Origin: Mycolicibacterium tusciae JS617
Lineage (GTDB): Bacteria > Actinomycetota > Actinomycetes > Mycobacteriales > Mycobacteriaceae
Length of the DNA: 64,000 bases
NCBI RefSeq assembly: GCF_000243415.2
Contig: NZ_KI912270.1
Location: forward strand, 3,472,001-3,536,000
Reading direction: 5' to 3'
A model generated the notes under the pieces. That model made no database searches, had not been told where the DNA came from, and saw only the letters and a program-made list of their open reading frames with translations. The first letter of the stretch is position 1, and every line of letters starts with the position of its first letter. The translations under genes and the position numbers were made by a program. Below are positions 43,297 through 53,308 of this stretch, piece by piece.

Positions 43297-43605
43297 TCAG
43301 GTGAGGTCGAAGCCCAGTCGGCGCGCCGCGCGCGCTTTCTGCCTGCTCGCCCGCAACCGTCGCAACCGTTTGACCAGCATTGGATCGGCTGCGAGCGCCT
43401 CGGGGCGGTCTACCAGCGCGTTCAGCACTTGGTAATAGCGCGTGGCCGACATGGAGAACAGTTCCTTGATCGCGTCTTCCTTGGAACCCGCGTACTTCCA
43501 CCACTGACGCTCGAACGCCAGGATGTCGTGCTCGCGGCGGGTCAGCCCATCGGCAAGGGCAGGGTCGTCCCCGGATTGCTCAGTCCGCGCGATTGCGCCG
43601 TCCAT
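43297..43605 (-). CDS. DUF3263 protein (Rv0430-like)
   Basis: This 102-residue basic protein has [20 protein letters not shown], then [23 protein letters not shown], a helix-turn-helix-like segment, and an Arg/Lys-rich end. That suggests nucleic acid binding, but no function is proven. Length equals that of Rv0430. ATG 43605 has AGGAG 6 nt upstream, and the longer open frame to 43788 reaches into the divergent def gene. It ends 54 nt upstream of virR. Confidence 0.87.
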   Translation of the reverse strand: MDGAIARTEQSGDDPALADGLTRREHDILAFERQWWKYAGSKEDAIKELFSMSATRYYQVLNALVDRPEALAADPMLVKRLRRLRASRQKARAARRLGFDLT

Positions 43606-43741
43606 CTCGCTCCTGGACCCTTCTAACACTCGAAATGACATCGCTGTGGTTCGGCGCTCATTCAACCACGGGTTTGCAAGCTGGGACGTCCGACATGCCC
43701 GCGAGTCGGATGATAAGGATTGCCGACTTAAGCTGTTGCGC

Positions 43742-44338
43742 GTGGCCGTAGTACCTATACGCATCGTAGGAGATCCCGTCCTGCACACCGCGACCGAGCC
43801 CGTGCCCGTCGGTGACGACGGTTCGCTGCCCGCAGACCTCGCGGATTTGATCGCCGACCTTTACGACACGATGGCGGCAGCCAACGGTGTCGGGCTCGCC
43901 GCAAATCAGATTGGTGTGTCCAAGCGGGTGTTCGTCTATGACTGCGCCGACGAGCGCGGCAGGACCACGCGGCGCAAGGGCGTCGTCGTCAACCCCGTGC
44001 TGGAGACGTCCGAGGTTCCCGAGACGATGCCGAACCCGGACGACGATGACGACGAAGGCTGCCTTTCGGTGCCGGGAGAATCCTTTCCGACGGGCCGGGC
44101 CGACTGGGCGCGAGTGAGGGGCCTGGACGCCGACGGCACGCCGATCACGCTCGAGGGCACTGGTTTGTTTGCGCGGATGCTGCAGCACGAGACCGGACAC
44201 CTGGACGGCTTCCTGTATCTGGATCGGCTGGTCGGCCGGCATGCCCGAAGCGCCAAGCGAGCGGTGAAATCGCGCGGATGGGGCGTGCCGGGCCTGTCGT
44301 GGGAGCCTGGCAAGGATCCCGATCCCTTCGGTCACTGA
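43742..44338 (+). CDS. def: Peptide deformylase
   Basis: This 198-residue metalloenzyme removes the formyl group from new protein N-termini. All three motifs are present: [10 protein letters not shown] (about residue 53), [15 protein letters not shown] with the Cys ligand, and [11 protein letters not shown] (HExxH). The GTG start at 43742 fits the M. tuberculosis start ([17 protein letters not shown]); the longer open frame from 43523 is not conserved. It is coupled to the GNAT gene by a TGATG overlap. By position it is Rv0429c. Confidence 0.97.
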   Translation: MAVVPIRIVGDPVLHTATEPVPVGDDGSLPADLADLIADLYDTMAAANGVGLAANQIGVSKRVFVYDCADERGRTTRRKGVVVNPVLETSEVPETMPNPDDDDDEGCLSVPGESFPTGRADWARVRGLDADGTPITLEGTGLFARMLQHETGHLDGFLYLDRLVGRHARSAKRAVKSRGWGVPGLSWEPGKDPDPFGH

Positions 44339-45246
44339 TGCAGATCCCGCCGGTGGGAACGCGGGTGATGATTCGTCACCGCCTGCCCGCCGGGTCGTCA
44401 CCACCTCTGACCGACGTGATCGGTCATCTGCTGCAGACGGCGCCGACGTTGCAGGTGCGCACGAAGCGTGGGGATGTGGTCGCCGTTTCAGTCGACGAGG
44501 TCGTCGCCATCAAGGCGCTTACCGACGCGCCGGTGCGCAAGGCCGATATTCGCAACCTCGAACATGCCGCGGCGATGGCCTGGCCCGGGGTTGAGCAGCA
44601 GTGGGTGGACGGTTGGTTCTGCCGCTTCGGGCACGGCAGCACCCGGCGTGCTAATTCGGCTGTGCCGCTCGACTTTTCAGCTGGTACCGATCTGAGCGCG
44701 ATCACGCAATGGTATGCGGCGCGGTCGGTGGCGCCGCTGGTGAGCGCACCGGACCGGCTGTTTCGCGTTCCACCGCGTTCGACGGCCGACGCCGAGAACC
44801 TTGTCATGGCATGCGAGATTGAGTCGGGCGGTCCGCACGACGAGGTGGTGGTGGCGTCTCGACCGGATGACGAGTGGCTGCGCATCTATGACCGAGACGT
44901 ACCCGTCGAGGTGTTGTCCGCGGTAGTAGACGGCGAGGTGGTTTTCGCGTCCGCGGCTGGAGCGGCTGTAGCACGAGCGGCCGTCACCCATGGACCCGAT
45001 GGCACCTGCTGGGTGGGCTTGTCGGCCCTGAGGGTCGCCGCTGATCGGCGCCGCCAGGGCCACGCGCGATCCCTTTGCACCGCACTGTTGTCGTGGGGCG
45101 CCGATCAGGGCGCGGAGCGCGCCTACACTCAGGTGATCGACGATAATTCTTCCGCCACAGCGCTTTTCGAGTCGATGGGCTTCACGCTTCATCACCGCTC
45201 GCGCTATGTACGAGCCGACGCCATTCAGAATGGTGGCGGTTGGTAG
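44338..45246 (+). CDS. GNAT-family N-acetyltransferase (Rv0428c-like)
   Basis: This 302-residue protein has an N-terminal SH3-like region (GTRVMIRHRLPAG, RGDVVAVSVDEVVAIK) and a C-terminal GNAT domain (VGLSALRVAADRRRQGHARSLC, which holds the acetyl-CoA pyrophosphate loop RRQGHA, and NSSATALFESMGF). It transfers an acetyl group to an unknown acceptor. ATG shares a base with the def stop (TGATG), so its expression is tied to deformylase. The 3' end overlaps the inserted DUF222-HNH gene by 22 nt. Confidence 0.9.
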   Translation: MQIPPVGTRVMIRHRLPAGSSPPLTDVIGHLLQTAPTLQVRTKRGDVVAVSVDEVVAIKALTDAPVRKADIRNLEHAAAMAWPGVEQQWVDGWFCRFGHGSTRRANSAVPLDFSAGTDLSAITQWYAARSVAPLVSAPDRLFRVPPRSTADAENLVMACEIESGGPHDEVVVASRPDDEWLRIYDRDVPVEVLSAVVDGEVVFASAAGAAVARAAVTHGPDGTCWVGLSALRVAADRRRQGHARSLCTALLSWGADQGAERAYTQVIDDNSSATALFESMGFTLHHRSRYVRADAIQNGGGW

Positions 45247-46655
45247 TTGGCGGCCAGCCAGGCTTGGCGTTGTCGTTCTTCTTCGGCGATGAGTTCGGTG
45301 CGTTCGCGGCGTTCGGCGTTGATCCGGTCTTGGCGGTCCTGAGCGCGGGTTTGTTTGCGCCGCGGCATCATCGCGAAGCGATCCGTCTCGGGGCCCACGG
45401 TGGGCGCGGGCAGGTCGAGCTCACCGGTCGATCGCCCCAGGGCGGGAAACAGTGCCGCACCGTGGGGTTCGGTGCGGTAGATGTGTCCGCTGGGGGCGGT
45501 GAACACCATCGTGCCGTCCGAGGACTGCCGATCGCTCCACCCGCCGGCCCCGGTGAAAAACGTCTTGATCAAATGATGAATCCGGCAGTAATGCTTGTTG
45601 TTCGACGGATGCGTCGGCCCAAACGGCCAGGACACGGTGTGGTCGATGTCAGACGTCTCGACCGGCTTATCGCAGCCCGGCCACCGACACGTCAGATCCC
45701 GCCACTGAACGAACTCCTTGGTCTTGGCGCTCGGCCGGTACCCCGGATCCGGGGTATCCCCCGTCGGCACGGTCAGCGGTTTGAGGTGCGCGGTCTTGGC
45801 GATTTGGCGCACCGACTCGGCAGGCACGATCCCGAACCCGCGCAGATACCCCGGCGCAGCACCAGTGCCCTCAAGGGTGCCCTGCTCGGCCAGCAGATGG
45901 ATCACCGCCGAGGACACCGTATCCACCTCGGCGGCCGCCGGGCAGTCCTCGCGTGCGCACTCACAGGCCAGGGTGGCTTGCCCACGGCCCAACGCGCCGA
46001 CGGCATCAGCGCGGCGCTGCCGCGGCGTGCGCGGATCATGGGCACAGACCGTGGCCGCCAACCCATCCAAGCGTTGAGTAAACGCCGCGGCGTCAGTGGC
46101 CTGCAGGTGACCAGACAGCCACGCCATCCCCGGACTGGCCGCCTCAGTGTCGACATAGCGGCTGTCGGCCACCTTGGGCGGGATCCGCACCCCGGCCGGA
46201 TCGAACTTGGCCACCCACTGATCCACCCGATCGCGCAGCTTATTGCGCGACAGCTTCATCCACTTCTCACAATGCCGCGCGATGGCCTCATCCAGCTCGG
46301 GCATCACCGCGTCCTCGACATTGTCGGTACGCGCGATGATCGTCGAGACCATCCGCAAATCGATGGTGCCGCGCAAAAACACCTTCGCCACCGTCGGCAA
46401 CCGGTGGGCCAACGCGCACGCCATCTGCACCTGGGACACCGCACGGGAATGGCTGATGTTCTGCACCGCCGACACCTCCGCAGCCACCGCCGCACAGTCA
46501 TCGACCACATACCAATCCAGATCCCCCAACGCACCCTGACGCCGCTCATACAACTCCGCCACCGCCAACAACCGCTGCGCGGTCGACATCGATTCATAGC
46601 GCGTGGCCTCACCCATCACCTCGATGAGATCCCAATCCCGATCGCACTCGAACAC
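45225..46655 (-). CDS. DUF222/HNH endonuclease (REP13E12-type), SOS controlled
   Basis: This protein of about 476 residues combines an N-terminal helical DUF222 region (about 1-330) and a C-terminal HNH nuclease: CRWPGCDKPVETSDIDHT, then NNKHYCRIHHLIKTF, with the Cys pairs of a zinc-stabilised HNH fold. It matches the repetitive 13E12 family of mycobacteria, thought to derive from mobile DNA. I chose GTG at 46655 (MFECDRDWD): it sits inside a perfect LexA box, giving the MF(E/D) start I recall for this family. M. tuberculosis lacks a gene here, so this is an insertion. Downstream ATG 46616 is an alternative. Confidence 0.85.
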   Translation of the reverse strand: MFECDRDWDLIEVMGEATRYESMSTAQRLLAVAELYERRQGALGDLDWYVVDDCAAVAAEVSAVQNISHSRAVSQVQMACALAHRLPTVAKVFLRGTIDLRMVSTIIARTDNVEDAVMPELDEAIARHCEKWMKLSRNKLRDRVDQWVAKFDPAGVRIPPKVADSRYVDTEAASPGMAWLSGHLQATDAAAFTQRLDGLAATVCAHDPRTPRQRRADAVGALGRGQATLACECAREDCPAAAEVDTVSSAVIHLLAEQGTLEGTGAAPGYLRGFGIVPAESVRQIAKTAHLKPLTVPTGDTPDPGYRPSAKTKEFVQWRDLTCRWPGCDKPVETSDIDHTVSWPFGPTHPSNNKHYCRIHHLIKTFFTGAGGWSDRQSSDGTMVFTAPSGHIYRTEPHGAALFPALGRSTGELDLPAPTVGPETDRFAMMPRRKQTRAQDRQDRINAERRERTELIAEEERQRQAWLAANYQPPPF

Positions 46656-46663
46656 ATGTTCGA
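46648..46663. promoter_or_regulatory. LexA SOS box
   Basis: TCGAACACATGTTCGA is a perfect 6-4-6 palindrome identical to the mycobacterial LexA consensus TCGAAC-N4-GTTCGA. It covers the start codon of the DUF222-HNH gene. 13E12-family genes in M. tuberculosis are reported LexA targets, so this gene should be induced by DNA damage. The box lies 94 bp from xthA. Confidence 0.88.
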
Positions 46664-46756
46664 CTATCCCACACAGGTGTGACAAGTGCCTGTGATGTCT
46701 CGGGACATCGGTGACAGTTCTGAGAGATGACAAGGTGTGACACCTAGCCTGTAGTC

Positions 46757-47557
46757 ATGCGGGTGGCCACATGGAACGTCAACTCGATCCGGGCTCGAGT
46801 CGATCGCGTGGCCGACTGGCTGGAGCGCGCCGACGTCGACGTGCTGGCGATGCAGGAGACCAAGTGCTCCGACGCGCAGTTTCCCACCATGCCGTTCCTG
46901 GCCGCGGGCTACGACGTGGTGCACTGCGGCTTCAACCAGTGGAACGGCGTCGCCATCGCATCCCGGGTCGGTATCGACGATGTACAGGTCGGCTTCGACG
47001 GTCAACCCACGTGGAGTGACAAGCCGGAAGTAGAGGCCGCGGCGGAGGCACGTGCGCTGGGAGCGACGTGCAACGGGGTGCGGGTGTGGAGCCTGTACGT
47101 GCCCAACGGGCGTTTCGTCGGCTCACCGCATTACATATACAAGCTCAAATGGCTTGCCGCTCTGCATGATACGGCACAAGGATGGCTCACCGACGATCCG
47201 GCGGCACAGATCGCGATGGTGGGCGACTGGAACATTGCACCAACCGACGAGGATGTCTGGAGTGTCGAGGCGTACGAGGGTAGCACCCACGTCACCGCGC
47301 CGGAGCGCACGGCGTTCAACGCAATGATTGATGCTCGATACAGCGATTTGGTAAGGCCTTTCACACCCGGCCCGGCTGTCTACACCTACTGGGACTACAC
47401 CAAGCTGCGGTTCCCCAAGAACCGCGGAATGCGTATCGACTTCATTCTCGGTTCACCGGCTTTGGCGCAACGCGTGACACATGCCGAGATAGTCCGTGAG
47501 GAACGGAAGGGAAAGGCGCCGAGCGATCATGCTCCGGTGCTCGTCGAGCTGACCTGA
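46757..47557 (+). CDS. xthA: Exodeoxyribonuclease III (AP endonuclease XthA)
   Basis: This 266-residue enzyme cuts DNA at abasic sites in base excision repair. Motifs in order are MRVATWNVNSIRARVDRV, MQETKCSD (metal-binding Glu), LYVPNGR, VGDWNIAPTDEDVW, and GMRIDFILGS ... SDHAPVLVEL (catalytic Asp-His). ATG at 46757 is the first Met at full family length. The promoter region, 101 bp shared with the SOS gene, has three inverted repeats. It is convergent with the MFS gene across 4 nt. Confidence 0.96.
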   Translation: MRVATWNVNSIRARVDRVADWLERADVDVLAMQETKCSDAQFPTMPFLAAGYDVVHCGFNQWNGVAIASRVGIDDVQVGFDGQPTWSDKPEVEAAAEARALGATCNGVRVWSLYVPNGRFVGSPHYIYKLKWLAALHDTAQGWLTDDPAAQIAMVGDWNIAPTDEDVWSVEAYEGSTHVTAPERTAFNAMIDARYSDLVRPFTPGPAVYTYWDYTKLRFPKNRGMRIDFILGSPALAQRVTHAEIVREERKGKAPSDHAPVLVELT

Positions 47558-47561
47558 ACCG

Positions 47562-49328
47562 CTAGGCCACGTTGTCGACGTTCTCCTCGTCGGCGTAGCG
47601 ACCCGGGTTGAAGAGCGACGCGACCATACCGACGACCATCATTGCCGCGGCGGCGATGAATACGACGACCAGTCCCGCATGGAACGGCTTCATGATCAGG
47701 TGCGGGAAGAACGTCTGCCCGGTCAGCACATCGACATTGACACCGGGCTGCTGCAGCGCGTGGTAGGGGTCGAGTAGCTCGGCGATCGGGTTGTAACCGA
47801 GGAACGCCGCGAACAGGCTGCCGACCGGCGGCAGGTTCGCCACCTCGTGGGCCACCGACGCGGACACTCCCTGCTCCTGCAGACCCGAACTCAGGGCACT
47901 GGGCAGTGTGTTGGCCAGCCCGATGATCATGAGAGAGAAGAAGATTCCGATCGACAGCGACGATCCGGCGTTGAAGAAGGTGGCCCGCACCCCCGAAGCG
48001 GCGCCGCGCTCGGCGGCGGGAACGCTCGACATGATCGCCGCGGTATTCGGCGCGGTGAAGATGCCACCGCCAAGCCCGTTGATGAAGACCAGGAGTGCAA
48101 AGACCCAGTATTCGAAGTTCACTGGGATCATCACCAACGCGACGAACGACACCGCCATCAACGCCATGCCGCCAACTGTGAACAGCCTGGCGCCATATCG
48201 GTCCGCCAGCGTTCCGGCGAGCGGGGCTGCGATCAAGAACCCGAACGTCGCGGGCAACAGGTAGATTCCGGCCCACAGGGGTGTCGATTCAAAGCTGTAG
48301 CCGTGCAACGGGAGCCAGATCCCCTGCAGCCAGATGATGAGCATGAACTGCAGTCCGCCCCGCCCGACGGATGACATCAGACCCGCCAGGTTGCCCATGC
48401 CGAACGATGCGGAACGGAAGAGCCTGATGTTGACCATCGGCTGTTCGACCCGCAGCTCGATCAGACAGAAGGCGACGATCAGCAGCACTCCGGCGAGAAT
48501 CGAACCGAACACCCACGGGCTGGTCCAGCCCGTCGTCGAATCCCCATAGGGCTGAATCCCATAGGTGATGCCGACGAGAAGCGCGGTCAGGCCGATGCCG
48601 AACGTGAGCGTGCCCGCCCAGTCGAGCCGTCCCGGGGTCCGGACCCCAAGCTCCCGCAGCGAGCGATAGCTCCAGACGGTGCCCAACAGCCCGATCGGCA
48701 CTCCCACCCAGAAGATCGCCTGCCAGTGGAACTCCGCGAGCACACCGCCGATAAGCAGACCGAGAAAGGAACCGGCAACCGCGGCAACCATATTCACACC
48801 AAGCGCCATGCCCCGCTGATTGGACGGAAATGCGTCGGTGAGAATCGCTGCCGACGACGCCATCAGCATCGCGCCGCCGACACCCTGGACCACGCGCCAC
48901 GCGATGAGCCAGACGGCGCCGCCGCCGAGATGGAACGGATCGAAGGACAACGCGACCGCCGCGAAGGTGAAGACCGCGAAGCCGAGGTTGTAGATGCGGA
49001 CCCGGCCGAAGATGTCGCCGAGTCGGCCGAAGAACACGACGAGCACCGCGGTCACCACGAGGTACCCCATCAACATCCAGAGCAGGTAGCCGACGTTGGC
49101 GGGTGCCAGGGGATTCAACCCGATGCCGCGGAAGATCGCGGGCAAAGAGATGAGCACGATCGAGGCGTTGATGGCCGCCAGCAGCATGCCCAGTGTCGTG
49201 TTGGACAGCACGATCCACTTGTAGAACGGATGGTCGCGATCCATCCGCCTGCGCCGTTGCGCGGTTTCGCTGAGCGCTGCATCGGCGTCACCCGCTACCT
49301 CGGGGTTCGTCTTGCCGATGTTGGTCAT
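47562..49328 (-). CDS. DHA2-family MFS drug/metabolite exporter
   Basis: This 588-residue transporter has 14 predicted membrane segments of the EmrB/QacA type. It shows the N-terminal domain motif FFGRLGDIFGRVRIYNLGF in the first cytoplasmic loop and GTLADRYGARLF in the second half; a soluble tail ends DEENVDNVA. A polar N-terminus (about 35 residues, ETAQRRRRMDRDHP) precedes segment 1. Substrates of such exporters are hydrophobic drugs or metabolites driven by proton exchange. ATG 49328 is preferred to the longer frame from 49382. In M. tuberculosis ctpH lies in this interval instead. Confidence 0.9.
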   Translation of the reverse strand: MTNIGKTNPEVAGDADAALSETAQRRRRMDRDHPFYKWIVLSNTTLGMLLAAINASIVLISLPAIFRGIGLNPLAPANVGYLLWMLMGYLVVTAVLVVFFGRLGDIFGRVRIYNLGFAVFTFAAVALSFDPFHLGGGAVWLIAWRVVQGVGGAMLMASSAAILTDAFPSNQRGMALGVNMVAAVAGSFLGLLIGGVLAEFHWQAIFWVGVPIGLLGTVWSYRSLRELGVRTPGRLDWAGTLTFGIGLTALLVGITYGIQPYGDSTTGWTSPWVFGSILAGVLLIVAFCLIELRVEQPMVNIRLFRSASFGMGNLAGLMSSVGRGGLQFMLIIWLQGIWLPLHGYSFESTPLWAGIYLLPATFGFLIAAPLAGTLADRYGARLFTVGGMALMAVSFVALVMIPVNFEYWVFALLVFINGLGGGIFTAPNTAAIMSSVPAAERGAASGVRATFFNAGSSLSIGIFFSLMIIGLANTLPSALSSGLQEQGVSASVAHEVANLPPVGSLFAAFLGYNPIAELLDPYHALQQPGVNVDVLTGQTFFPHLIMKPFHAGLVVVFIAAAAMMVVGMVASLFNPGRYADEENVDNVA

Positions 49329-49457
49329 CAAACTTTCGCAGTCTTGGATTTTCGTATCAAAGCCTCTAGGCGCAAAACACATATGTTAGCTATACAAAGC
49401 ATCCCGGGGCAATTCATATTCCCGTCGGGCCATCACCTGCGCTAGCCTGGCAAGCGT

Positions 49458-49546
49458 CCACACACGGGAGCGCACACCAGTGCGCTGAGAGGACGGGTAG
49501 GCCCGTCGACCGTACGAACCTGACCGGGTAATGCCGGCGTAGGGAG
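49458..49546 (+). promoter_or_regulatory. TPP (THI-box) riboswitch
   Basis: The leader shows the conserved thiamin-pyrophosphate aptamer parts in order: ACACGGGAG, GCTGAGAGG (49483-49491), ACGAACCTGACCGGGTAATG and GCCGGCGTAGGGAG. The final AGGGAG is both the 3' strand of stem P1 and the likely ribosome site of thiC, 10 nt before GTG 49557. Thus TPP binding should hide the site and repress thiC translation, as in other actinobacteria. Confidence 0.96.
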
Positions 49547-49553
49547 ATGATGA

Positions 49554-51119
<1,566 letters not shown>

Positions 51120-51148
51120 AGGGTGATGAGCGCGTGCGCGAAGAACAG

Positions 51149-51985
51149 ATGAAGTTCCTTCCGCTGACACCACCGGGCCAGACCCCACTTCGGGTCATGA
51201 CGATCGCCGGCTCCGACTCCGGCGGCGGTGCCGGTATCCAGGCCGACATGCGGACGTTCGCCATGCTCGGCGTGCACGGGCTGGTCGCCGTCACGGCGGT
51301 GACGGTGCAGAACACCATGGGCGTCAAGGGGTTTCACGAGATACCGGTGGACGTCCTCGCTGGCCAGATCGAGGCCGTGGCGTCCGACATCGGCGTCCAG
51401 GCCGCGAAGACCGGCATGCTGGCGTCCTCCGCGATCATCGATGTGGTTGCGGACACCTGGCGACAGCAGGGCCTGGCCGGCACCGTACCGCTCGTCGTCG
51501 ACCCGGTGTGCGCGTCGATGCACGGCGACCCACTGCTGCACCCCAGCGCGCTGGACGCCCTCAGGGTTCAACTGTTCCCGCTGGCCACTCTGGTCACGCC
51601 GAACCTTGACGAGGTGCGTCTTCTGGTCGACATCGATGTCGTCGACGACGCGTCCCAGCGTGCGGCGGCACGCGCACTGCATGCGCTCGGACCGCAGTGG
51701 GTGTTGGTGAAAGGCGGGCACCTGCGCGCGTCATCACAGAGCCCCGACCTGCTGTTCGACGGCACCGAATTCTTCGAGTTCGACACCGCCCGTATCGACA
51801 CCGGACACGACCACGGCGCAGGCGACACGCTGGCGGCGGCGGTCGCGAGCGCCCTCGCCCACGGCTACCACGTGCCCGACGCCGTCGCGTTCGGAAAGCG
51901 TTGGGTGACCGAATGTCTGCGTGCCGCGTATCCGCTGGGGCACGGCCACGGCCCGGTGTCGGCGCTCTTCAGGCTCAACAGATGA
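51149..51985 (+). CDS. thiD: Hydroxymethylpyrimidine/phosphomethylpyrimidine kinase ThiD
   Basis: This 278-residue kinase phosphorylates HMP and HMP-P for thiamin synthesis. Motifs are [40 protein letters not shown] and the catalytic region [15 protein letters not shown] with the anion hole. I chose ATG 51149 ([11 protein letters not shown]). An in-frame ATG at 51116 overlaps the thiC stop by 4 nt (ATGA) and may be the true, translationally coupled start. It overlaps the following hydrolase by 4 nt. Confidence 0.94.
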   Translation: MKFLPLTPPGQTPLRVMTIAGSDSGGGAGIQADMRTFAMLGVHGLVAVTAVTVQNTMGVKGFHEIPVDVLAGQIEAVASDIGVQAAKTGMLASSAIIDVVADTWRQQGLAGTVPLVVDPVCASMHGDPLLHPSALDALRVQLFPLATLVTPNLDEVRLLVDIDVVDDASQRAAARALHALGPQWVLVKGGHLRASSQSPDLLFDGTEFFEFDTARIDTGHDHGAGDTLAAAVASALAHGYHVPDAVAFGKRWVTECLRAAYPLGHGHGPVSALFRLNR

Positions 51986-52614
51986 ATCTCGAGCAGATCG
52001 CAGGCATCGCCCACGAGCCGGCAGGCACCCCCATTGGCGTCGTTGTTCTCACCCACGGCGCCGGCGGCAGCCGGGAATCTCCACTACTACAGAAGATCTG
52101 CGACGAGTGGGCCGCGCGCGGCTGGCTCGCGGTGCGGTACAACCTGCCGTATCGGCGGCGACGGCCGAAGGGGCCACCGTCCAATTCCGCCGCATCCGAC
52201 CAATCCGGCATCGTGGAGGTCATCGAGCTGGCGCGGACCCTCACCAAGGGCCCGGTGGTCGCGGGCGGACACTCGTACGGTGGCCGGATGACCTCGATGG
52301 TGGTCGCCGCCGAAGCGGCGAAAATCGATGCGCTGAGCTTGTTCTCGTACCCGCTGCATCCGCCCGGCAAGCCGGAGCGGGCACGCACCGAGCACCTGCC
52401 CCGGATTTCCGCGCCGACGGTGTTCACCCACGGCACCGCCGACCCGTTCGGGTCGATCGAGGAACTTCGGGCCGCCGCGGCGCTCATCTCCGCCGCCACC
52501 GAGGTTGTCGAGATTACCGGCGCCCGACATGATCTCGGCTCCAAGTCCCTCAACGTTCCGGCGCTGGCGGTCGACGCCGCATTGCGATTGCTTGGTGCGT
52601 CCTACCGCGCTTGA
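51982..52614 (+). CDS. Alpha/beta-hydrolase family protein (Rv0421c-like)
   Basis: This 210-residue small hydrolase (dienelactone hydrolase/KANL3-Tex30-like) has the elbow GGHSYGGRM (nucleophile Ser), an oxyanion region VVLTHGAGGSRES, an Asp in FTHGTADPFGS and a His in GARHDLGSKS. It is cytosolic; the substrate is unknown, possibly an ester or thioester. The ATG overlaps the thiD stop (ATGA). It therefore belongs to the riboswitch-led operon, which suggests, but does not prove, a link to thiamin salvage or repair. Confidence 0.88.
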   Translation: MNLEQIAGIAHEPAGTPIGVVVLTHGAGGSRESPLLQKICDEWAARGWLAVRYNLPYRRRRPKGPPSNSAASDQSGIVEVIELARTLTKGPVVAGGHSYGGRMTSMVVAAEAAKIDALSLFSYPLHPPGKPERARTEHLPRISAPTVFTHGTADPFGSIEELRAAAALISAATEVVEITGARHDLGSKSLNVPALAVDAALRLLGASYRA

Positions 52615-52629
52615 GGCTAATCTCACGGA

Positions 52630-53265
52630 GTGACCACGCCGCCGGGCAATCCCCCGCCATATGGCCAGCCGCCGTCTCCCTACGGTGAGCAGCCTCCGTA
52701 CGGCGGTCAGCCGTCAAACCCCTATCCCCCGCCGCCACCGCCCGGCGCCTATCCGCCACCGCCTCCGCAGCCGTATTCCCAGCAGCCACCCGGATACTTC
52801 GCGCCGCCGCCGAAGTCGAAATCCAACAAGATCGTCTTCATCGTCCTCGGCGTCATCGTTGGACTGATCGTGCTCGTCGTCGGTGCCGGCGTCGCGTTCT
52901 ACTTGGTCTTCGGCCAGGGCACCGTCACCGCAACGGACGTCGAGATGGGCGACTGCCTTTCCGAGATTCCGGGCGATACCCGGGTGCTCACTGTCAAGAC
53001 GATCGACTGCGCCGAACCCCACGCGGGTGAGGTCTTCGCGGTGCTGCAGATGCCGGGAGGCGATTTCCCGGGGCAGTCAGCCATCGACACGTACGCCGAC
53101 AAGTGCAGCCCGGAGCTGGCCAGCTATGCACCCTCAGCCATGACGGACGACACCGTCCAGCTGTACGTGCTGTACCCCACAGCCGAAACGTGGGAGCAAG
53201 GCGACAGGGCGGTGACCTGCGTCGCGACGCTCGACCCGCCGCGGTCCGGCTCCATAAAGGGCTGA
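52630..53265 (+). CDS. Proline-rich membrane protein with septum-formation-type extracellular domain
   Basis: This 211-residue protein has an N-terminal cytosolic Pro/Tyr/Gly-rich tract (residues 1-63, repeats like PPYGQPPSPYG), one membrane segment (about 68-93), and a C-terminal domain with four cysteines: GDCLSEI, KTIDCAEPHAGEVF, ADKCSPEL and AVTCVATL. This pattern fits the Septum_form family (PF13845) of actinobacterial envelope proteins. GTG start. It is 15 nt after the hydrolase gene and may be its last co-transcribed member. Confidence 0.82.
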   Translation: MTTPPGNPPPYGQPPSPYGEQPPYGGQPSNPYPPPPPPGAYPPPPPQPYSQQPPGYFAPPPKSKSNKIVFIVLGVIVGLIVLVVGAGVAFYLVFGQGTVTATDVEMGDCLSEIPGDTRVLTVKTIDCAEPHAGEVFAVLQMPGGDFPGQSAIDTYADKCSPELASYAPSAMTDDTVQLYVLYPTAETWEQGDRAVTCVATLDPPRSGSIKG

Positions 53266-53285
53266 GTCGATCGCCGAAGTTGAGT

Positions 53286-53300
53286 GGTACCTGAGGTACC
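53286..53300. promoter_or_regulatory. Double GGTACC repeat before the monooxygenase gene
   Basis: GGTACC-TGA-GGTACC is a 15-bp near-palindrome directly before the ATG at 53309. Its position would block translation or transcription initiation if bound by a repressor. The tandem-TetR gene across the cluster is a candidate partner. No matching copy was seen near that gene. Confidence 0.3.
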
Positions 53301-53308
53301 GTTCATTC

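Noticed and set aside
46656..46756. RecA-NDp (LexA-independent damage) promoter
   Set aside because: TTGTCA occurs on the minus strand, but the -10 region and spacing do not fit the TTGTCRGTG-N8-TAnnnT pattern.
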